A stretch of DNA of 8,518 nucleotides, taken from a bacterium. Its GTDB lineage: Bacteria > NPL-UPA2 > JAUVJM01. Under the pieces are notes generated by a model. That model searched no databases. It worked only from the letters and a program-made list of their open reading frames with translations, and was not told the DNA's origin. How positions within the stretch are numbered: the stretch's first letter is position 1; every line of letters begins with the position of its first letter. This document shows, in pieces, positions 1-5,663 of the stretch. Both the position numbers and the translations under genes were made by a program. The DNA is taken from contig JAUVJM010000057.1 in assembly GCA_030596585.1 (NCBI GenBank), forward strand, positions 1-8,518. The letters are read 5' to 3'.

Positions 1-277
1 GGGAACTTCTTTTTGCCAGTTCGCGTGTAAGAGAAGTCGCTCTGTGACCGGAAACGTCTATCCCTTCTTCCTGCAGGACTTTTGACGTTCCAGGAGGCAG
101 GTTCATTCCTGGCAAGGGTGCCACACCTGCAGAAAGCACTTCTATGTTTGAGAGCATATTTTTCCCGGAAGGATGCGATTCCCCAGCCTCTCGCAGCATT
201 TTTTTAAATAGCGCCTCCGCAATGACACTCCGGCAGCTGTTTCCGGTACACACAAAAAGGATTATCTTCTTACTCAT
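1..277 (-). other. Low-molecular-weight protein phosphatase domain (YwlE/LMW-PTP type), C-terminal half of the fusion, partial
   Basis: This part of the fused frame starts at a methionine codon (residue 235) and reads MSKKIILFVCTGNSCRS, the CX5R phosphate-binding loop of LMW phosphatases, with nucleophile Cys244 and Arg250. Family members remove phosphate from tyrosine, or from arginine in the YwlE branch. In YwlE the loop reads CTGNTCRS and the second Thr favours phosphoarginine, whereas classical tyrosine phosphatases carry Ile there. Here that position is Ser248, closer to the YwlE type. The usual Pro after CRS is Val. The general-acid DP motif expected near the C-terminus lies beyond the window. 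No good Shine-Dalgarno precedes this ATG, since the repeat occupies that place, which favours fusion over separate translation. In Bacillus subtilis ywlC (sua5) and ywlE are near neighbours, so the pairing is familiar. Confidence 0.88.
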
Positions 278-979
278 TATTTTGTAGGGGTCACGGCATG
301 CCTGACCCATTAATTTATTAACGGGACGGGCATGCCCGTCCCCTACTATTCTTTCTATAGCCTCTTTCGGAATTCTGCCCTCGCGCAGAATGCACACGTC
401 TCCCTTGCTCAAATCCACAACGGTTGAGGGAACACTGAAGTCCGATGCCCCCCCGTCAATAATCAGGTCAATTTCCCCGCCGAGTTCCCTGAGCGCTTCC
501 TCGGCACAACAGGAACCGGGACGCCCCGATACATTTGCACTCGGACACGTAATCGGGACACCACACTCCCTTATCAGCGAAACGGCAATCTCGTTTGCGG
601 GAATCCTGACGCCTATGGTATCACTATTTCCGGTAAGCATCCGGCTAATCCTTCCGGATTTGGATACGGGAAAAACTATCGTTAGAGCGCCAGGCCAGAA
701 AGCTTTCATCAGTGCTCTTGCCGGTCCAGATACCTCAGCAACCAAATCACGGAGCCATCCTTCCTCCGATATCATTATACTTGTAGGTTTGTCCACCGAT
801 CTTCTTTTCACACGATACACTTCCTTTACAGCTTCTTCATTGAAGATATCAACTCCGAGTCCATACACGGTATCAGTAGGAAAAGCAACAATACGTCCTT
901 CTCTGATTACTGAACCGGCAAGAGTTACCTTCTGCGGCTCCGGCACATCCGGGTCAATGGCAATAACGGAAGTCTTCAT
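1..979 (-). CDS. sua5: Sua5/YrdC L-threonylcarbamoyladenylate synthase fused to a low-molecular-weight protein phosphatase (3' end cut by window edge)
   Basis: The first domain makes threonylcarbamoyl-AMP from threonine, bicarbonate and ATP, the precursor of t6A37 in ANN-decoding tRNAs. Residues 1-211 form a full YrdC domain: PTDTVYGLG (34-42), KRR (58-60) followed by KP, FWPGALT (94-100), VRIPAN (124-129), TCPSANVSG (144-152), STVVDL (185-190) and ILREGRI (197-203). The frame has no stop after this and continues into a phosphatase domain at residue 235 (listed separately). Residues 212-232 are encoded entirely by a 63-bp palindromic repeat, which is unusual. The ATG start lies 3 bp after the purE stop, with only a weak upstream AAGAAGCAGG, so translation may be coupled to purE. 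326 codons are visible. The reading frame and Sua5 identity are clear. Whether one fused protein is made, or the phosphatase also starts internally, is not settled. Confidence 0.92.
   Translation of the reverse strand, partial: MKTSVIAIDPDVPEPQKVTLAGSVIREGRIVAFPTDTVYGLGVDIFNEEAVKEVYRVKRRSVDKPTSIMISEEGWLRDLVAEVSGPARALMKAFWPGALTIVFPVSKSGRISRMLTGNSDTIGVRIPANEIAVSLIRECGVPITCPSANVSGRPGSCCAEEALRELGGEIDLIIDGGASDFSVPSTVVDLSKGDVCILREGRIPKEAIERIVGDGHARPVNKLMGQACRDPYKIMSKKIILFVCTGNSCRSVIAEALFKKMLREAGESHPSGKNMLSNIEVLSAGVAPLPGMNLPPGTSKVLQEEGIDVSGHRATSLTRELAKRSS
284..346. repeat. 63-bp REP/MITE-like palindromic element inside the coding frame
   Basis: The stretch begins GTAGGGG and ends CCCCTAC, a 7-bp terminal inverted repeat. 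Inside are two palindromes: a near-perfect one at 288-308 (GGGTCA, C, GGCATGCC, TGACCC) and a perfect 20-bp one at 323-342 (GGGACGGGCATGCCCGTCCC), separated by an AT-rich spacer (ATTAATTTATTAAC). The two halves also pair as one long imperfect hairpin. Its 63 bp equal 21 codons, so the surrounding sua5-phosphatase frame stays open. Similar GTAGGGG-bounded palindromes are known as dispersed repeats in environmental bacterial genomes; that is from memory. No convincing target-site duplication was found. Confidence 0.8.
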
Positions 980-982
980 CAG

Positions 983-1450
983 TTAAACTGCCTGCTTCTT
1001 TTTATGCTGCATCAGTTTCTTCTGAATCGCCGGATATCTCGTCCCCAGTATCTGAAGTGCGAGAAATGCGGCATTCTTTGCACCGCTCTTGCCAATCCCC
1101 ATGGTGGCGACAGGCACACCCGAAGGCATCTGGAACGTTGCATAGAATGAATCCAAGCCATTAAGAGGAGACTTAAGCGGAACGGCAATCACAGGCAGGA
1201 CAGTCTGAGACGCAATGGCGCCTGCCAGGTGAGCCGCGCCGCCCGCACCGGCAATTATGACCTGTAAGCCCTTCTTCTTCGCTCCACTTGCATATTGTGT
1301 GGTTTTATCAGGCGAACGGTGCGCTGAAGATACCCTGATTTCATACGGGACGCCAAACGAATCAAGAATCGCTCCTGCCTCGTTCATTGTGGGAAGGTCT
1401 GATTTGCTTCCCATAACAATCCCAACGATAGGTTTTACGGTTTTCGACAT
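983..1450 (-). CDS. purE: N5-carboxyaminoimidazole ribonucleotide mutase (class I PurE)
   Basis: PurE converts N5-carboxyaminoimidazole ribonucleotide (N5-CAIR) to CAIR in de novo purine synthesis, as a cytosolic octamer. The 155-residue product has the family's normal length and motifs: GSKSD (14-18), SSAHRSP with catalytic His44, GAGGAAHLAG (68-77) and the class I segment GLDSFYATFQMPSGVPVATMGIG (98-120). Class I enzymes normally depend on PurK for N5-CAIR. No purK is in the window, so it must lie elsewhere if this is a standard bacterial pathway. The ATG is 2 bp after the upstream receiver's stop, and the likely Shine-Dalgarno (GGGAGGA) lies within that receiver's last codons, implying translational coupling. 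The basic C-terminal tail (KKLMQHKKKQAV) is unremarkable. Confidence 0.97.
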   Translation of the reverse strand: MSKTVKPIVGIVMGSKSDLPTMNEAGAILDSFGVPYEIRVSSAHRSPDKTTQYASGAKKKGLQVIIAGAGGAAHLAGAIASQTVLPVIAVPLKSPLNGLDSFYATFQMPSGVPVATMGIGKSGAKNAAFLALQILGTRYPAIQKKLMQHKKKQAV

Positions 1451-1452
1451 CC

Positions 1453-1824
1453 TTACGTTCCTCCCAATATCTCATCTACCTTTGCGACAAGCTCCATAGG
1501 ATTGAATGGCTTGCGTATAAAAGCTTCAACCTTCAGAGCGTGGGCTTCTCCCCTGCCGTACCTCTCTTCTTCTCCTGTTACGACAACAATTGGTATATTC
1601 GAATATTCGTCCTTTTTCCTAAGAAACTTACAGAATTTGTATCCGTCAACCATAGGCATTTTTATGTCTACAAGGGTAATGTCAACATGTTCTCTCCTGA
1701 CCGCACTGATCGCCTCAGCCACACTGGAAAACGCTATAACTTTATACCCCCTCTCTTCGAAAACGGCTGATACCATTCGCCTTGCAACTTTATCATCGTC
1801 CAGAACCAGTACTGTCTTTTTCAC
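1453..1824 (-). CDS. Receiver-only response regulator, copy 1 (between purD and purE)
   Basis: This is a 123-residue CheY-like protein made only of a receiver domain. It has the acidic cluster DDD (9-11), phospho-acceptor Asp53 in LVDIKMP, conserved Thr83 in VVVTG, and Lys105 in RKPF, so it looks fully able to be phosphorylated by a histidine kinase. There is no DNA-binding or enzymatic output domain, and output is probably through protein contact. The start chosen is GTG at 1824, preceded by GGGGGAGGGG at good spacing and matching the paralogue's length exactly. An upstream in-frame TTG at 1842 overlaps that Shine-Dalgarno and is unlikely. The gene begins 45 bp after purD and ends 2 bp before purE. 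About 88 of 123 residues match the copy at 3150-3521. No cognate kinase is in the window and its target is unknown. Confidence 0.93.
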   Translation of the reverse strand: MKKTVLVLDDDKVARRMVSAVFEERGYKVIAFSSVAEAISAVRREHVDITLVDIKMPMVDGYKFCKFLRKKDEYSNIPIVVVTGEEERYGRGEAHALKVEAFIRKPFNPMELVAKVDEILGGT

Positions 1825-1869
1825 CTCAATCCCCTCCCCCAAAAGTCAATCTTATTCTTTCGCAAGCCC

Positions 1870-3147
1870 TTAGTTACGGTTCAGTGCGCGGAACCCGATA
1901 TCCCTTCTACAATAGACTCCGTCAAATTGGATTTCTCCGACAGCTCTGTAGGTCGTATCGATCGCTTCTTTTATCGAATTTCCCATACCCGTTACGCCGA
2001 GCACCCGTCCGCCGTTAGTAACCAAGCTCCCATCCCTGCGCACCGTTCCGGCGTGGAATACATAAACTTCCTTTCCAGAAGACAACTCTTCCAGTCCTCT
2101 TATTTCTTTACCTCTTTCATACCTTCCGGGATAGCCCCGGGAAGCAAGAACAACACACAGCGCAGTCCCCTCGTTCCACTCAAGGCTTATCTCCCCGAGT
2201 GTCCCGTCGATACAAGCGTTAAGGGGAAGGAGCAAATCCGTCTTGAGGAGGGGAATAATTGCCTGCGTTTCAGGGTCGCCAAATCGCACATTGAATTCAA
2301 GCACTTTCGGCCCCTTGTCTGTAATCATTAAACCTGCATAGAGGACTCCCCGGTATTTGGTCCCCTCCTCCGCCATTGCCTTGATGACAGGTAGAATAAT
2401 CTCTCTCATTACCTCGGCTTCTATCTCAGCAGTAACTACCGGCGCCGGCGAATAGGCCCCCATTCCTCCTGTGTTAGGTCCCTTGTCACCATCAAAGATG
2501 GCCTTATGGTCCTGGGCAGATAACAGAGGAACAACCTCCTCTCCGTCAGAGAAAGCAAGGCAAGATACCTCTTCCCCTTCCAGAAACTCCTCAATTATGA
2601 CTGTCCTCCCTGCATCTCCGAAAATCCTCCTGCCCATAATATTCTCGATTGCTTCACGAGCTTCTTCCCTGTACCTGCAAATAATCACTCCCTTACCTGC
2701 TGCAAGCCCGTCCGCTTTCACGACACACGGAAAATCACACCCCTTCACGAAATCGAGGGCATCCTGCCTCTCCTCGAATACTTCTCCCCTTCCTGTCGGA
2801 ATATCGTATTTCCACAAAAGCTCTTTGCAGAAAACTTTGCTCCCTTCAAGCCTTGCCGCCGCCTTTCCGGGACCAAATATCCGCAGGCCCTTTTTCTCAA
2901 ACTCATCCACAATTCCTGCAACAAGGGGAGCCTCAGACCCTACCACTGTCAAGTCAATTCCCTGCCCCTGCACCAAACTTGCAAGACCTTCGAAATCCAT
3001 TGGGTCAATATCAAGACATTCGGCGGCTTCACATATTCCTCCATTACCCGGAACCGCATAGATTTTCTCGACATCGCGACTCTGATGTAATTTCCAGACA
3101 AGACTGTGTTCTCGTCCGCCCCCGCCAACCACAAGTACCTTCGACAT
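1870..3147 (-). CDS. purD: Phosphoribosylamine-glycine ligase (GAR synthetase)
   Basis: PurD joins glycine to 5-phosphoribosylamine using ATP, the second step of de novo purine synthesis. The 425-residue protein has the usual monofunctional length. It shows the N-terminal MSKVLVVGGGGREH, the ATP-grasp signature around VVKADGLAAGKGV (142-154), QDHK (212-215), NTGGMGAYSP (225-234) and EFNVRFGDPETQ (284-295) carrying metal and ATP ligands, then a complete C-terminal domain. I chose ATG at 3147 because it gives the standard N-terminus and lies 2 bp after the receiver stop, with AGGAG inside the receiver's last codons as ribosome-binding site. A GTG at 3153 is also in frame but overlaps the receiver stop. 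It sits between two paralogous receivers. No purine-operator consensus was recognised upstream. Confidence 0.97.
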   Translation of the reverse strand: MSKVLVVGGGGREHSLVWKLHQSRDVEKIYAVPGNGGICEAAECLDIDPMDFEGLASLVQGQGIDLTVVGSEAPLVAGIVDEFEKKGLRIFGPGKAAARLEGSKVFCKELLWKYDIPTGRGEVFEERQDALDFVKGCDFPCVVKADGLAAGKGVIICRYREEAREAIENIMGRRIFGDAGRTVIIEEFLEGEEVSCLAFSDGEEVVPLLSAQDHKAIFDGDKGPNTGGMGAYSPAPVVTAEIEAEVMREIILPVIKAMAEEGTKYRGVLYAGLMITDKGPKVLEFNVRFGDPETQAIIPLLKTDLLLPLNACIDGTLGEISLEWNEGTALCVVLASRGYPGRYERGKEIRGLEELSSGKEVYVFHAGTVRRDGSLVTNGGRVLGVTGMGNSIKEAIDTTYRAVGEIQFDGVYCRRDIGFRALNRN

Positions 3148-3149
3148 CC

Positions 3150-3521
3150 TCACACTCCTGCCAATATCTTCTCTACCTTTGCGACAAGCTCCATGGGTTT
3201 GAATGGTTTGTCTATAAAAGCTTCTATCTTCAAAGACTCCGCCTCTTCCCTTCCATACCTCTCTTCTTCCCCCGTTACGATCACAATCGCAATATTCGAA
3301 TATTTGTCTGTCTTCCTGAGAAATTCGCAGAACTCATACCCATCAACAATTGGCATTTTTATGTCTACAAGAGCAAGATCAACATGTTCTCTCCTGACAG
3401 CACTGATTGCCTCAGGCACATTTGGCAACGCCAGAACCTTATACCCTCTCTCTTTGAAAATAGCCGAAATCGTCTGTCTCGTATTTTCATCATCGTCCAG
3501 AACCAGTATCACCTTTTCCAC
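3150..3521 (-). CDS. Receiver-only response regulator, copy 2 (first gene of the purD-purE operon)
   Basis: This is a 123-residue CheY-like receiver with no output domain, about 72% identical to the copy between purD and purE. It keeps DDD (9-11), Asp53 in LVDIKMP, Thr83 in VIVTG and Lys105 in DKPF, so phosphotransfer capacity appears intact. Differences cluster in helix 1 (ENTRQT against KVARRM) and around alpha2-beta3, where kinase or partner contacts often lie, so the two may answer to different kinases. That is inference. The GTG start at 3521 is preceded by GGGGAGGTGA; an ATG two bases upstream is out of frame. It is the promoter-proximal gene of the operon, is divergent from the FHA gene, and ends 2 bp before the purD start. 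Confidence 0.93.
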   Translation of the reverse strand: MEKVILVLDDDENTRQTISAIFKERGYKVLALPNVPEAISAVRREHVDLALVDIKMPIVDGYEFCEFLRKTDKYSNIAIVIVTGEEERYGREEAESLKIEAFIDKPFKPMELVAKVEKILAGV

Positions 3522-3550
3522 ATCAATTCACCTCCCCGTATTAGGCCATT

Positions 3551-3580
3551 AGTCTATGCTATCAAGGCACGAGAAGTCAA
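3551..3580 (-). promoter_or_regulatory. Putative sigma70 promoter of the receiver-purD-receiver-purE-sua5 operon
   Basis: On the minus strand TTGACT (3575-3580) is followed after 18 bp by TAGACT (3551-3556). A transcript would start near 3543, giving a leader of about 20 nt before the GTG at 3521. That leaves no room for a purine riboswitch. The -35 box is good and the -10 only moderate, so this is a prediction from consensus matching. Confidence 0.5.
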
Positions 3581-3594
3581 GCAAATCTTAAAAA

Positions 3595-3717
3595 TTTGTA
3601 ACTACTCAGGTAGATAGGCTGTAGGCTGAAGCAAACACACGGCAACCTCATTTTTCCCTTCAGCCTAACAGTCTTCAGCCTAAACAGCTTCAGCCTGACT
3701 ACGTGAGTAGTCACAAA
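3595..3717. repeat. 123-bp MITE-like element with imperfect 19-bp terminal inverted repeats
   Basis: The left end TTTGTAACTACTCAGGTAG (3595-3613) and the reverse complement of the right end at 3699-3717 (TTTGTGACTACTCACGTAG) match at 17 of 19 positions. Inside, AGGCTGAAG (3623-3631) faces three copies of its complement CTTCAGCCT at 3658, 3673 and 3688, spaced exactly 15 bp apart, so the whole stretch can fold into a long hairpin. No coding frame of note is present. It occupies the space between two divergent promoters. The nested structure suggests a non-autonomous mobile element or REP-type insertion, but no transposase is in the window. Confidence 0.7.
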
Positions 3718-3721
3718 AGTC

Positions 3722-3751
3722 TTGACTCCGAATACCCTTAACGATGATAAT
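3722..3751 (+). promoter_or_regulatory. Putative sigma70 promoter of the FHA-protein gene
   Basis: TTGACT (3722-3727) and GATAAT (3746-3751, five of six consensus bases) are separated by 18 bp. Transcription would begin around 3758, and the leader carries a strong Shine-Dalgarno AAGGAGG at 3774-3780. The -35 box begins only 4 bp outside the right arm of the 123-bp repeat. Confidence 0.55.
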
Positions 3752-3788
3752 ACCATATAGCTCGCCCTAAAGTAAGGAGGCTGCCAAA

Positions 3789-4430
3789 ATGAGAAAGTCT
3801 GTCGCGGTTCTCGTTCTCTTCATCCTGCCGTGGAGTTCACAGTATTGTGAAGCGGCAAGTAAAATAGAGAAGCTCCTAATACAGAGTCCCAACTTAGTCA
3901 GGCTGGTCGGCGCTGGAATCTGCCTGTGTATAGGTCTGGTTATCTTCATAATGAACTACGTATCAGCCAAGCAGGAAATCATGAGAGTTCTGAGAACTGT
4001 CTCGCATGACAGGAAAAAGCGAAGGCAAATCGAGAGGGAAATGGGGAGAAGATTAAAAGAATTCAAGAAGATTCCCAAGTGCCCAATAGGCGATGTCTCC
4101 CTGCCGCCGGCAAAATTGGTATGTCTGCATTCCAGGAATAACGAGGAGGGGAAAGAGTCCGAAATCTCTCCGGTCAGGGAATTGACAATAGGACGTTCAT
4201 TTGAAAATCTCTTTGTTGTGAACCGCCCGTCAACCTCCAGAGAACATGCAAAGATCCGTCCGCAGAAAGGGGGTTATGTGCTCTATGACCTGTTGAGCAG
4301 GATGGGGACTTTCGTCAACGGTCAGATGATTACCAAGTACGTACTGAAAGACGGAGACACCGTGGGAATAGGAAAGGAGGAGTTTCTCTTCAAACTCGAG
4401 AAGAAACCACAGAAAGACAGCATCTCATGA
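3789..4430 (+). CDS. Single-pass membrane protein with C-terminal cytoplasmic FHA domain
   Basis: FHA domains bind phosphothreonine peptides, so this protein is likely a membrane-anchored docking partner for a Ser/Thr-phosphorylated protein. The 213 residues begin with a probable cleavable signal peptide (MRKSVAVLVLFILPW, possible cleavage near CEAAS at 20-24). A transmembrane helix follows at about 37-58, then a strongly basic segment (HDRKKRRQIEREMGRR, 73-88) that should stay in the cytoplasm, placing the FHA domain inside. The FHA domain spans about 108-205, with GR (135-136), STSREHAKIRP (148-158, the S/R/H phosphothreonine pocket), YDLLSRMGTFVNG (166-178) and LKDGDTVGIG (186-195). AAGGAGG precedes the ATG at ideal spacing. 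It stands alone between a divergent receiver operon and a convergent dehydrogenase. No Ser/Thr kinase or secretion gene is nearby, so its specific role is unknown. Confidence 0.92.
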   Translation: MRKSVAVLVLFILPWSSQYCEAASKIEKLLIQSPNLVRLVGAGICLCIGLVIFIMNYVSAKQEIMRVLRTVSHDRKKRRQIEREMGRRLKEFKKIPKCPIGDVSLPPAKLVCLHSRNNEEGKESEISPVRELTIGRSFENLFVVNRPSTSREHAKIRPQKGGYVLYDLLSRMGTFVNGQMITKYVLKDGDTVGIGKEEFLFKLEKKPQKDSIS

Positions 4431-4454
4431 CTCGTATTCCGGAATTTGTCTTAC

Positions 4455-4476
4455 TGACCACTGGTCACTATATTTT
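4455..4476. terminator. Possible weak terminator between convergent genes
   Basis: The 44-bp gap between the FHA gene and the dehydrogenase holds TGACCACTGGTCA (4455-4467), a 6-bp inverted repeat around one base that folds as a 5-bp stem with a 3-nt loop. On the plus strand it is followed by the T-rich CTATATTTT. The stem is short and the T-run interrupted, so it may be only a weak or regulatory hairpin. No better candidate lies in the gap. Confidence 0.3.
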
Positions 4477-5512
4477 ATGGATGAATCACAACCTTGCAGC
4501 CCTCGCCTGATTCAGCAACCTTGAAACCCTCGAGAATCTTCTCGAGCGGGAACGTATGAGTAATAAATTTCATTGCAGAAACCTCGCCGGAAGAAAACAA
4601 GCGCAATGCAGACTGGTTATGTCTCGGTAAAGAACCCGATGTTCCGCTTATAGAAATTTCTTTGTAGTGTATCACATTGCTGTCAAGTTTGATGTAAGAG
4701 TTATCTTTCGGAAGACCTCCGAAGAAGTTTATCCTTCCAAATGAAGCCACCATTGACAAAGCCTCTTCCTGCACCTTCCCTGAAGGAGCTGCAACGATAA
4801 CAACGTCCGCGCCACGGCCATCTGTCTCAGAAAGAATTCTCGAAGCCATATTTTCCTTCTCAGGGTTTATGCATACATCTGCGTTGAAGTCCCGCGCCAT
4901 TGCAAGTCTTGACTCAATCAAGTCTGCAACTATCACTTTCCCGGCACCTCTTGCTCTCGCAAGTTCCAGATGCATACACCCTACAGGACCGGCTCCGACG
5001 ACCACTACGTTATCCCCTTGAGCCACTCTTGACAACTCCTGCCCGTTTATCGCGCAAGCAAAGGGTTCCGCAATTGAAGCCTCATCAAAATTCAGATTAT
5101 CCTCAATTTTGTTTACGCTCCCGTCTTTAAGCATCTGAACTGGAATCCCCAACTTCTCAGCAAACCCTCCGGGATACTCGTAGCCGATTGCCGCAAAACT
5201 CTCACACAAGTTTGCCCTCCCCATCCGGCAGTAGCGGCATCTGCCACAAGAGACAATAGCCGCTACCGAAACCCGGTCACCTTCCGAAAACCCGGTCACC
5301 TTCCTGCCCGCTTCCTCAATAACGCCTGCAATTTCGTGTCCCAGGACCTGAGGGGGCTTAACATTGCCTTTCCCGTGATGGAATGTTCTCACATCCGTTC
5401 CGCATATAGCACAGGATTTTACTCTCACGACAATGCTATCTTCAGAGCAGACAGGTTCCTCCACATCCCTCATAACAATCCTCTCTATCCCTTCATAAAC
5501 AGCTGCGTTCAT
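4475..5512 (-). CDS. Zinc-dependent medium-chain alcohol/polyol dehydrogenase (MDR superfamily)
   Basis: This cytosolic enzyme should oxidise a secondary alcohol or polyol with NAD+ (or reduce the ketone). The 345 residues fit the sorbitol/threonine dehydrogenase branch. Catalytic zinc ligands are visible as Cys37 (CAICGTD), His59-Glu60 (GHE) and Glu149 (AEP). The structural zinc lobe is intact with Cys89, Cys92, Cys95 and Cys103 (SCGRCRYCRMGRANLC). The Rossmann motif GAGPVG lies at 173-178, and Asp197 at the end of the next strand favours NAD+ over NADP+. The ATG at 5512 has AAGGAG (5523-5528) ahead of it. The gene is a lone transcription unit, divergent from the trk operon and convergent with the FHA gene, so context gives no substrate. 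Sorbitol, threonine or a related hydroxy compound are all possible. Confidence 0.93.
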   Translation of the reverse strand: MNAAVYEGIERIVMRDVEEPVCSEDSIVVRVKSCAICGTDVRTFHHGKGNVKPPQVLGHEIAGVIEEAGRKVTGFSEGDRVSVAAIVSCGRCRYCRMGRANLCESFAAIGYEYPGGFAEKLGIPVQMLKDGSVNKIEDNLNFDEASIAEPFACAINGQELSRVAQGDNVVVVGAGPVGCMHLELARARGAGKVIVADLIESRLAMARDFNADVCINPEKENMASRILSETDGRGADVVIVAAPSGKVQEEALSMVASFGRINFFGGLPKDNSYIKLDSNVIHYKEISISGTSGSLPRHNQSALRLFSSGEVSAMKFITHTFPLEKILEGFKVAESGEGCKVVIHP

Positions 5513-5563
5513 AGTTTCCCGTCTCCTTTCCCGTCAAACCCGATAGAGTTTCTCCATGACCAC

Positions 5564-5592
5564 AGATTACACCGGCACCCTCGCAATGTCAA
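5564..5592 (-). promoter_or_regulatory. Putative sigma70 promoter of the dehydrogenase gene
   Basis: On the minus strand TTGACA (5587-5592, full consensus) is followed after 17 bp by TAATCT (5564-5569), with a TG one base upstream that may strengthen it. The leader to the ATG at 5512 would be about 45 nt. The -10 is poor (three of six bases), so recognition may need help from a regulator. Confidence 0.45.
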
Positions 5593-5603
5593 AAGATTTG
5601 ACA
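5587..5603. promoter_or_regulatory. Inverted repeat joining two back-to-back -35 boxes; possible operator
   Basis: TGTCAAAAGATTTGACA has perfect 7-bp arms around a 3-bp centre. Each arm contains a full-consensus TTGACA pointing outward, one for the dehydrogenase and one for the trk operon. RNA polymerase could hardly occupy both -35 boxes at once. The symmetry would also suit a dimeric regulator. Which applies cannot be told from sequence. Confidence 0.5.
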
Positions 5604-5626
5604 ATCTGAGGGCTCTGTGCTATTCT
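5598..5626 (+). promoter_or_regulatory. Putative sigma70 promoter of the trk potassium-uptake operon
   Basis: TTGACA (5598-5603) and TATTCT (5621-5626) are exactly 17 bp apart. Transcription would start near 5633, leaving a leader of about 85 nt before the first trkA start. This leader contains the REP-like hairpin at 5666-5690. Confidence 0.55.
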
Positions 5627-5663
5627 TTTGCGGTGAGCGTGGGAAGAGAGCGAGAAACATCAG

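Noticed and set aside
390..986. Plus-strand open frame of 198 codons
   Set aside because: It lies opposite the Sua5 domain, whose motifs are complete on the minus strand. The plus-strand product is Ser/Pro/Thr-rich with no recognisable domain.
1825..1842. Longer start (TTG at 1842) for receiver copy 1
   Set aside because: The extension would be made of the Shine-Dalgarno run itself, and the GTG at 1824 gives the same length as the paralogue.
1502..1873. Plus-strand open frame opposite receiver copy 1
   Set aside because: Antisense shadow. A similar frame (3106-3552) lies opposite the paralogue, as expected from their shared coding sequence.
3522..3594. Purine riboswitch or PurR operator ahead of the purD operon
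   Set aside because: The predicted leader is only about 20 nt and no riboswitch junctions or purine-box consensus were recognised.
2853..3617. Plus-strand open frame of 254 codons
   Set aside because: It runs antisense to purD and receiver copy 2, crosses their boundary and the promoter, and has no recognisable domain.
3658..3696. Three 15-bp-spaced repeats considered as a CRISPR or iteron array
   Set aside because: The conserved part is only 9 bp with 6-bp spacers, and an inverted copy sits in the same terminal-repeat element, which fits a MITE-like hairpin better. No cas or replication genes are present.
4436..4445. ATTCCGGAAT palindrome after the FHA gene considered as a terminator
   Set aside because: It has no loop when folded and no T-run beside it, so it is most likely chance.
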